Assembly: GCA_030837265.1 (NCBI GenBank)
Contig: JAUPKV010000167.1
Coordinates: forward strand, 1 to 11,015
Direction: 5' to 3'
Source: Methanobacteriota archaeon
GTDB lineage: Archaea > Halobacteriota > Methanosarcinia > Methanosarcinales > Methanosarcinaceae
Length of the DNA: 11,015 bases
Shown here piece by piece: positions 7,051 to 11,015 of this stretch. The notes under the pieces were generated by a model that worked only from the letters and a program-made list of their open reading frames with translations, was not told the DNA's origin and searched no databases. Made by a program: the position numbers and the translations under genes. How positions within the stretch are numbered: position 1 is the first letter of the stretch; every line of letters starts with the position of its first letter.

Positions 7051-7570
7051 ATGAGGATTGAGGTTCTTTTATATCCAAAAGTATGTAATATACAACTGGA
7101 GGACTTTTTATTGAAAGTTAGATCCTTAATCAAAGATAAAACAATAAACGAGTGGTTCGATGTTATCAACGCGCCCGAAAGTACCCGCAGGTCATACATG
7201 CAAGGCATAAAAGAATATACAATTTTGTGCAATAAAACGCCATCTGATCTGCTAAAAGAAGCAAAAACAGAAGTTGGTAAAGGTATACCTAGAAGCGAGA
7301 CAAAACTACGAGGTTATTTATTAAAATATCGAAATTCGTTACAAAATCGCTGACTTGCGGATATAACTATACACAGAAGACTGGCGGGCGTGCAGTCTTT
7401 CTATAAATCGTTCACTATCGACTTGCCTTTACTTCCTAAAGTTGGTCGAGGTGGGAAGATACGGCCAAAGTAAGAAAATATGCAAATTCCAACAAATGAA
7501 GATTTACAAGATGTTTAACTTCTGTGATCCTTTAGAGCGGGCTCTTTTATTAGTCGGGGTTTCAAGTGGA
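7051..7570 (+). pseudogene. broken tyrosine integrase (N-terminal part)
   Basis: Remains of an archaeal tyrosine recombinase. The frame from ATG 7051 encodes a core-binding (SAM-like) domain: INEWFDVINAPESTRRSYMQ, then LLKEAKTEVG and LRGYLLKYRNSLQNR. It is cut by TGA at 7351-7353, yet the same frame goes on with LADITIHRRLAGVQSFYK, the expected next helices (a Gly codon GGA turned to TGA would explain it), until TAA at 7471-7473. After this stop it still reads NMQIPTNEDLQDV up to TAA 7516. The match then moves one frame over (from about 7514) into NFCDPLERALLLVGVSSG, ending at 7570, which is the start of the catalytic domain. A single extra T in the TTT near 7514 accounts for the shift. The Arg-His-x-x-Arg and Tyr catalytic residues are not found afterwards. 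The gene is therefore dead. It marks the left side of a decayed accessory region, close beside the intact hydrolase gene. Confidence 0.75.
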
Positions 7571-7952
7571 ATCCTGAGAGGAAAGCGCAGCAACAGCGTA
7601 AACCATTATCTTCCCAATGTAATGCAGATCCTCACACATCAAAACAGAATACACGAATATCCTTTCAATAACGAGGAAAAAATAATGCCGTTAAAAAATT
7701 GCATCTTAGGATTAACCCGGAAACGCACGAAATTGAAAAAATGAAAGTAGTGAATTACCTCTAATCTGAAGACATAGTGGGTTACGCTTCTTAACATAAA
7801 AACAATACACCGAGTGCATAACGGTCTAACTTCTACACGATTGTCCGGAGTCTGGAGTACATCCATTCTATAGTAAAATATTTTTTTCGTTATTTTTTAA
7901 ACTGTTTATTAACTTTATAAAAAGGGATTTGAAAATAATTTACCTTTTTCTT
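7571..7952. other. gap after integrase remnant, no gene seen
   Basis: The open frame that carries the last integrase motif runs on to 7744 but no longer resembles an integrase. In another frame a short stretch reading INPETHEIEKMKVVNYL (about 7712-7762) looks protein-like but has no start and no partner; it may be a remnant of the same or another gene. From 7870 the DNA is very A/T rich with T-runs that could end the transcript of the small minus-strand gene. Confidence 0.5.
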
Positions 7953-8090
7953 TCATTCCCTCTCAAAAAAAAACCCTTCGCTCTCATTTTTCCCTTTTCT
8001 CTTTTCAACTGAACTGTAATATCCAACTGCTTTTCTATATTCGTCTTTTTTTCTTGCCATTATATCATGAAAATTATCGAAATCGCACAT
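7953..8090 (-). CDS. small uncharacterised protein, 45 residues
   Basis: A short reading frame beginning MCDFDNFHDIMARKK and ending in FFFERE. It is supported by a strong ribosome binding site: GGGGTGAG (8096-8103 on this strand) five bases ahead of the ATG, as good as that of the nitroreductase gene. A TATA-like TTCTTATATCTA lies 60-70 bp ahead. The product is charged (Lys, Arg, Glu, Asp), rich in Tyr and Phe, has no membrane segment or signal peptide, and carries no motif I recognise; the middle (DIMARKKDEYRKAVGYYS) could be one helix. Near the 3' end a run of nine T encodes Phe-Phe-Phe; slippage there would change only the last few residues. It stands alone in the decayed region, so it may be a leftover of a mobile element. 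Function unknown. Confidence 0.5.
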   Translation of the reverse strand: MCDFDNFHDIMARKKDEYRKAVGYYSSVEKRKGKNESEGFFFERE

Positions 8091-8095
8091 TTTAA

Positions 8096-8103
8096 CTCAC
8101 CCC
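8096..8103 (-). promoter_or_regulatory. ribosome binding site of the 45-residue gene
   Basis: GGGGTGAG on the minus strand, five bases before the ATG at 8090. It contains GGTGA, complementary to the 16S rRNA 3' end, and is the main reason to accept this short gene. Confidence 0.55.
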
Positions 8104-8148
8104 TTTTCACAATCCAGTTTGGCAGTGTGATAGTTTTCTGTAAAATCA

Positions 8149-8160
8149 TAGATATAAGAA
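8149..8160 (-). promoter_or_regulatory. candidate TATA box of the 45-residue gene
   Basis: TTCTTATATCTA on the minus strand would start transcription near 8125 and leave a leader of about 35 bases. The call rests only on the motif and its distance. Confidence 0.3.
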
Positions 8161-8313
8161 GTTACTTGATAGAAAAATTGCTTGAAATAAAAGCTAAAAC
8201 TTATTAAAAGCTTACTTGAAAGATAAATAATGAGATGTTGTAAAAGTTATATAGATTTATTCCGAGTATCCGTTACGGTTGTGCGTACATATTGAAAAAG
8301 CTTAGAAGTAGCT

Positions 8314-8349
8314 GGTAGGGATTCGAGTCCCTATTCTCAAGTCCCTACC
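8314..8349. repeat. one arm with two competing partners
   Basis: GGTAGGGA (8314-8321) can pair with TCCCTA (8328-8333, 6 bp, loop TTCGAG) or with TCCCTACC (8342-8349, 8 bp). The two right arms are direct repeats. The layout recalls alternative attenuator-like folds, but no reading frame follows closely. Confidence 0.5.
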
Positions 8350-8475
8350 TATGATCCAACCCAAAGATCAAGAGGAAACCCTATTACTCTTAATCTGTTC
8401 TTATATTGTATCATAAATATATAAATCATATTCGATCTGAAACGTTTGTTCAATTTGAAAGGTTCACCATAATTG

Positions 8476-8532
8476 AATGTTTTAATTGCATAACAAATTA
8501 TGATGACGCAATATGTTTTAATTAAAAACATT
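8476..8532. repeat. A/T-rich inverted and direct repeats
   Basis: AATGTTTTAATT (8476-8487) pairs with AATTAAAAACATT (8520-8532) with one bulged A. Inside lies CATAA-CAAA-TTATG. The 11-mer ATGTTTTAATT is also present as a direct repeat 36 bp on. A cruciform is possible in DNA. Confidence 0.4.
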
Positions 8533-8627
8533 TTTTATTATAAATTAGTTAATATAATATAATCTCTTAGTTGATTCTGGAGTGGTGGAGTAAAGAATTA
8601 CGTGGGGATAAGTGGGGTATTATCAAT

Positions 8628-8661
8628 ATAAAAGAATTACCTGGATAAAAGAATTACCTGG
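8628..8661. repeat. 17-bp tandem repeat, two exact copies
   Basis: The unit ATAAAAGAATTACCTGG occurs twice head to tail (8628-8644 and 8645-8661). A third, one-base-different core copy, AAAGAATTACGTGG, is at 8592-8605, 39 bp before the second. They lie just left of the long hairpin and look like iterons or regulator sites. Confidence 0.7.
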
Positions 8662-8677
8662 AGGTCGCTGATCCGTC

Positions 8678-8715
8678 TTCGAATGCTTATGTTCGGGGGA
8701 ACATAAGCATTCGAA
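8678..8715. repeat. perfect hairpin, 17-bp stem and GGGG loop
   Basis: TTCGAATGCTTATGTTC (8678-8694), loop GGGG, then its exact reverse complement (8699-8715). GTC/GAC (8675-8677, 8718-8720) adds three pairs beyond a two-base bulge. A part of the right arm (GCATTC) can instead pair with GAATGC at 8730-8735. No T-run follows, so it is not an ordinary terminator. It is the strongest secondary structure in the window. Confidence 0.8.
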
Positions 8716-8770
8716 TAGACTGTATTGGGGAATGCAGTAAAGGGATAGCATCTTTGAAATTCTTTTAGTA

Positions 8771-8905
8771 ATGCTTTTGATTTCCTTATCACTTGTTTTA
8801 ATCGCTTATTTGTATTGGAAAATTAAATATTTTGAACTTTTTTTGAGAAAAAAAGACTACTTCTACGTTTCCTCTTCGCGGTTGGTCAATACACATTTTT
8901 ATTAG
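8771..8905 (+). CDS. possible 44-residue single-span membrane peptide
   Basis: A short frame MLLISLSLVLIAYLYWKIKY followed by a basic stretch (LRKKDYFYV) and a polar end. It would be one membrane helix (residues 1-17) with a cytoplasmic basic tail, a common layout of small membrane proteins. Against it: no ribosome binding site precedes the ATG, and the high A/T content favours hydrophobic codons by chance. The frame is open upstream to about 8739. It ends in TAG; in Methanosarcina TAG can be read as pyrrolysine, which would extend it by ten codons to TAA, but nothing else supports that. Kept as a weak candidate. Confidence 0.2.
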   Translation: MLLISLSLVLIAYLYWKIKYFELFLRKKDYFYVSSSRLVNTHFY

Positions 8906-8941
8906 AAATATTTATATAAAATAAATGAGTTGTAAACATCG

Positions 8942-9017
8942 ATCGAGCGAGGAATATTACCTTTTTTGATATTAACTCTCAAACCCCCCACTCCCCAAAC
9001 TCGCTCGATTATTCCTC
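8942..9017. repeat. 10-bp inverted repeat around a C-rich spacer
   Basis: ATCGAGCGAG (8942-8951) pairs with CTCGCTCGAT (9000-9009). The bases just inside and beyond also match in a shifted way: GAGGAATA (8949-8956) with TATTCCTC (9010-9017). The spacer holds a run of C on the plus strand. The GC-rich arms stand out from the A/T background. Confidence 0.55.
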
Positions 9018-9257
9018 TATTACAGAGACATGCTTATAATCTACTTATACTGTTCAAATTGTTTACTTTTTTTGGCCAGAGGGCTAAGAGTAAGTTGCCA
9101 TGCGATTACTACGGATATGAAATGACAGCAGGCACGAGAATAGGTGAGCCAATTCTCAGAAAATTAGCGATGCCAGCTTCATTTTTAGAGCACTGATAAA
9201 GGTCTGACATCTGGACAGCCTTACCGCCTATTTTATCCCGAATCTTGAATATGAGAC

Positions 9258-9319
9258 TCCATAGATCAATATATCCCGAAATACGAAGATGCTTTTGATT
9301 CTTCGCTATTCCCTATGGA
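9258..9319. repeat. nested inverted repeats
   Basis: TCCATAG (9258-9264) pairs with CTATGGA (9313-9319); inside, CGAAGA (9284-9289) pairs with TCTTCG (9300-9305). The two stems are nested, as in a folded RNA or a recombination site. Confidence 0.4.
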
Positions 9320-9500
9320 TAAGGTGATTTTTCAATTTACCCGCATTGGTTTTTGTGAGGATATCCACACAAAACAGCAGAAAGCCTTATTTAGCAAACG
9401 ACAATTACGTAAGGTTATAATGAAAAAACATGTGGATAACAATAAATTTTTAATTTAAGTCACCCATGTCAATACCCTGAAAACTACCAATTAAGAGTCT

Positions 9501-9525
9501 CGCCTTATTCTTCCTTATACAGGCG
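9501..9525 (-). terminator. weak hairpin after the secreted protein gene
   Basis: CGCCT (9501-9505) and AGGCG (9521-9525) form a 5-bp stem about 15 bases beyond the stop codon, preceded on the minus strand by TTTTT. A modest candidate for the transcript end. Confidence 0.3.
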
Positions 9526-9538
9526 CAAAAAGGTTAAA

Positions 9539-10501
9539 TTATTCTCGCGAACTAAAAAAAGATGGAATGGCACTAACATAAATGCCAGTACCGTTTCCCA
9601 TTCCCCACACAATCGTATTACCGTACACTTCAGGCGTTGTGTATGCGTCTTCAGGATATTCAATTAAAATATTACTTTTACCGGATGGAATACTGTATAC
9701 GTATACGCCAGATTTGCCTTCATAATCATCAACACATTTATTATATGCAATTGTATCATTTTGTATGCAAACGTGTGTCCCTGTACTGGCACCATATTCG
9801 TTTCCATGTGGATCGGTGTTAAGGTCACTTGTGACCGCTATGGTTTTATTTGTTGAATTATCATACATCGCAATATATCCCTGATGATTGTAAAAGTCAG
9901 ACCATATGACTTTAGTACCCCATATATGAGGTGTGTTAGGATCTCCATTTGAATTGACAGTTATTTTTTTTGTCGTATTGATGTCATACATTCTAATAGC
10001 CTTATCATCCGCTTCTGTATATGAGTAATACACTACTTTTGTGTCATATATTTCCGGATCGTAGCCAAAACCTATTTTTGTCTGTGTAGAAGTTGACATA
10101 TCTCGCATATACACACTACCATTAGTGTCCCAGACAATTCGAGAGCCATGGATACGTGGAAAACTTTGATCATCAACATCCTTTGTAACAAATGTTTTGC
10201 TTCCCGATGGAATATCGTATAAGGTGATTCTTGGCACCCCACTGCCTGTATCAAGCCATACCATCTTATTGCCATAGATACCAGGATGAGACGCTGCAGT
10301 TGAACTTATTTTTGTGTCTATATTGGTTGACAGATCGTATAAGTGGATAACACCCGACAAATCAGCCCACGTAACCTTACTACCATAAATAGCAGGGTCG
10401 TGACCATCCCCAATTTTAGTTACCTGTACGGCTGTTGCCATCGATATTGAACCTATCAGGCACACCAGTGCAAGTGCTAAGAATAAAATTTTACTTTTCA
10501 T
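9539..10501 (-). CDS. secreted TolB-like beta-propeller repeat protein
   Basis: A 320-residue exported protein. The N terminus (MKSKILFLALALVCLIGSISMATAVQ minus its last residues) is a clear signal peptide with likely cleavage near residue 22-25. The mature part is a chain of about seven repeats of 40-50 residues, each with a core P-x-I-Y-G-x-K-V-x-W followed by a strand such as IHLYDLST or ITLYDIPSG; examples start with DPAIYGSKVTW, HPGIYGNKMVW, FPRIHGSRIVW, DPEIYDTKVVY, TPHIWGTKVIW and TPEVYGNTIVW, and one near residue 230 is degenerate. This is the TolB/YVTN-like beta-propeller of Methanosarcina cell-surface proteins, used for binding rather than catalysis. Six N-x-S/T sequons suggest glycosylation. 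No PKD domain, membrane anchor or sorting tail follows; it ends in SFFSSRE. GGGG at 10508-10511 is six bases ahead of ATG 10501, which I prefer to ATG 10507 or GTG 10513. Confidence 0.82.
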   Translation of the reverse strand: MKSKILFLALALVCLIGSISMATAVQVTKIGDGHDPAIYGSKVTWADLSGVIHLYDLSTNIDTKISSTAASHPGIYGNKMVWLDTGSGVPRITLYDIPSGSKTFVTKDVDDQSFPRIHGSRIVWDTNGSVYMRDMSTSTQTKIGFGYDPEIYDTKVVYYSYTEADDKAIRMYDINTTKKITVNSNGDPNTPHIWGTKVIWSDFYNHQGYIAMYDNSTNKTIAVTSDLNTDPHGNEYGASTGTHVCIQNDTIAYNKCVDDYEGKSGVYVYSIPSGKSNILIEYPEDAYTTPEVYGNTIVWGMGNGTGIYVSAIPSFFSSRE

Positions 10502-10573
10502 TTTCATCCCCACTTACTTTTTTTTCAAAAGTATTTTGTCGTTTTTTCGTAAAATTTTGGAGCTTTCCCAGGA

Positions 10574-10582
10574 TAATATAAA
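10574..10582 (-). promoter_or_regulatory. candidate TATA box of the secreted protein gene
   Basis: TTTATATTA on the minus strand about 75 bp ahead of ATG 10501 would start the transcript near 10545-10550, with a leader of about 45 bases. Confidence 0.4.
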
Positions 10583-10670
10583 TTTAGGTAATTTTAATTA
10601 AGCTGTACTAAACTTGCCTTATGTTTCAATCATTTGAATGTATAATATTAATAAAATAAATAATTGATTC

Positions 10671-10777
10671 ATCCCACTTTCCCACTTGAACACAAAAATA
10701 GCGAAGAGCCAAAATTATGATTTGGGGTAATTAGGAAAATAGATTCTACATTTGTGACCAAGTGCGGAAAGTGGGAT
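10671..10777. repeat. 18/19-bp inverted repeat pair, 70 bp apart
   Basis: ATCCCACTTTCC then CACTTG (10671-10688) is the reverse complement of CAAGTG, C, GGAAAGTGGGAT (10759-10777), with one extra base in the right copy. The spacer is A/T rich with no gene. Size and layout resemble a miniature inverted-repeat element or a long mRNA hairpin. CACTTGGT occurs a third time at 10870-10877. Confidence 0.65.
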
Positions 10778-10848
10778 TCAAACATACGACCCGAAAATTC
10801 AGACTACGTTTTTTAGGCGCATTTGATTTAGTGATTGTGTACTAAAGA

Positions 10849-10901
10849 ATGTTACTCCTCGAACTTCACCACTTGGTGTAAGTCTCCTCGGAATGTAACA
10901 T
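10849..10901. repeat. folded element with nested arms
   Basis: ATGTTAC (10849-10855) pairs with GTAACAT (10895-10901). Inside, CACCA (10867-10871) pairs with TGGTG (10874-10878). The two sides of the inner hairpin each carry CTCCTCG (10856-10861 area and 10884-10890) as a direct repeat. The order suggests a structured RNA or protein-binding DNA. Confidence 0.45.
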
Positions 10902-10934
10902 AAAAGATAAGGTCAGAGTAGCTGAATCTTTATA

Positions 10935-10994
10935 TGAAGAAGCGTAAAACCCCGAAGTCTTTAGCTTCGTGGGATATAAGCGTCAACTTCTTCA
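10935..10994 (-). mobile_element. IS200/IS605-like terminal hairpin (element end)
   Basis: On the minus strand: CCCACGAAG, loop CTAAAGA, CTTCGGGG followed by TTTT. Stem: CTTCG/CGAAG (10965-10969, 10953-10957) plus CCC/GGG (10950-10952, 10971-10973) with one bulged base. An outer 8-bp stem TGAAGAAG/CTTCTTCA (10935-10942, 10987-10994) encloses it. Such hairpins with a CTAAAG loop and a GGGGTTTT flank are typical of the right ends of IS200/IS605 elements that carry tnpB, where they belong to the guide RNA. A gene would then lie beyond the right edge, reading leftwards; a minus-strand frame does stop at TGA 10993-10995. No transposase sequence is in the window, so this is a likeness only. Confidence 0.35.
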
Positions 10995-11015
10995 CACTCT
11001 ACCGTTATTGATTCT

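Larger units (their letters stand above)
8091..8770. other. 680-bp gene-poor stretch rich in repeats
   Basis: No convincing long gene. A 60-codon open frame at 8349-8531 (-) lacks a ribosome binding site and any family mark. Seen instead: a 13-base imperfect direct repeat 50 bp apart (TTACTTGATAGA near 8162, TTACTTGAAAGA near 8212); hairpin arms at 8314-8349; the 11-base direct repeat ATGTTTTAATT (8477-8487, 8513-8523); three copies of AAAGAATTAC(C/G)TGG at 8592-8661; and a perfect long hairpin at 8678-8715. Confidence 0.55.
8906..9538. other. 633-bp stretch without a supported gene
   Basis: A TATA-like TTTATATAAAA is at 8908-8918. An inverted repeat spans 8942-9009 and a nested one 9258-9319. 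The frame 8966-9196 (+) opens only on ATT and resembles nothing I know. A stop-free frame at 9255-9458 (+) includes MDKVIFQFTRIGFCEDIH from ATG 9315 and looks protein-like, but lacks a ribosome binding site; it could be the tail of a lost gene. TATCCCGAA is repeated at 9234-9242 and 9272-9280. Confidence 0.5.
10502..11015. other. right-end 514 bp without a gene
   Basis: Apart from the TATA-like box of the secreted protein gene, no reading frame is convincing on either strand. The stretch from 10671 to 10994 is dense with inverted repeats: a long pair at 10671/10777, a folded block at 10849-10901 and a double hairpin at 10935-10994. This looks like the debris, or the end, of one or more mobile elements. 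Confidence 0.5.

Noticed and set aside
7032..7232. Minus-strand frame overlapping the integrase start
   Set aside because: It is the complement of the integrase coding sequence, whose domain match is clear on the plus strand.
7351..7353. Programmed read-through of TGA in the integrase
   Set aside because: A second in-frame stop and a frameshift follow and the catalytic part is missing, so decay is the simpler explanation.
7442..7744. A 100-codon open frame that could be called a separate gene
   Set aside because: Only its stretch around 7517-7570 resembles a protein family (integrase), and that belongs to the frameshifted pseudogene; the rest has no ribosome binding site or family mark.
8310..8345. 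tRNA T-arm-like sequence (GGGATTCGAGTCCC)
   Set aside because: With the loop placed as in a tRNA the closing pair is A-C, no acceptor or anticodon arm is found on either side, and a simple inverted repeat explains it.
8349..8531. A 60-codon open frame on the minus strand
   Set aside because: No ribosome binding site; composition is what A/T-rich non-coding DNA gives by chance.
8592..8661. CRISPR array
   Set aside because: Repeats are 14-17 bases, tandem without spacers or with one 25-bp gap, and there are no cas genes.
8966..9196. A 76-codon open frame on the plus strand
   Set aside because: It opens on ATT, has no ribosome binding site, overlaps an inverted repeat and shows no recognisable motif.
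10759..10860. Complete tRNA gene on the minus strand
   Set aside because: Only a degraded T-arm and a 3' end-like stretch can be read; two T-stem pairs fail and no matching 5' acceptor or anticodon arm was found upstream.

Overview
The window looks like a piece of a methanogenic archaeal chromosome, most probably Methanosarcina or a close relative. The grounds are the gene families present (a long DUF92 membrane protein, an archaeal-type Fe/Mn superoxide dismutase, a secreted protein of seven TolB-like YG-x-K-V-x-W repeats, and an integrase remnant of the DPLERALLLVGVSSG type common in Methanosarcina), the AT-rich intergenic DNA with TATA-box-like A/T motifs about 25 bp or more ahead of starts, and GGTGA-type ribosome binding sites. 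The genus is an inference from memory of these families; no search was run.

Left part (1-7019) is ordinary, compact chromosome with five intact genes: a DUF21/CNNM-type membrane protein (+), a two-domain SagB-type nitroreductase (-), a DUF92 membrane protein (-), superoxide dismutase (+), and a YdjM/DUF457-type membrane-bound metal-dependent hydrolase (-). The pairs 1375/1398 and 5835/5967 are convergent and each shares a hairpin that could end transcription from both sides. The DUF92 gene has its own short hairpin followed by T6. The superoxide dismutase gene is preceded by a 599-bp gap holding two TATA-like boxes, two perfect palindromes and, directly before the start codon, a hairpin that buries the ribosome binding site.

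Right part (7051-11015) is a gene-poor, decayed accessory region. It opens with a broken tyrosine integrase (two in-frame stops, one frameshift, loss of the catalytic part), followed by about 2 kb of AT-rich DNA with a 45-codon gene with a good ribosome binding site on the minus strand, a possible 44-codon membrane peptide, and several strong DNA repeats: a perfect 17-bp-stem hairpin with 17-bp tandem repeats beside it, competing hairpin arms, and nested inverted repeats. A secreted beta-propeller protein gene (-) follows. The last 350 bp hold a long inverted repeat, a second folded element, and at the right edge a hairpin of the kind found at the ends of IS200/IS605 (TnpB) elements.

No complete new multi-gene system is visible. 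The most rewarding points are the buried ribosome binding site of the superoxide dismutase mRNA, the iteron-plus-hairpin cluster at 8590-8735, the unannotatable-by-length small genes, and the repeat cluster at 10671-10994. The intact genes do not form an obvious common pathway; each appears to have its own promoter.
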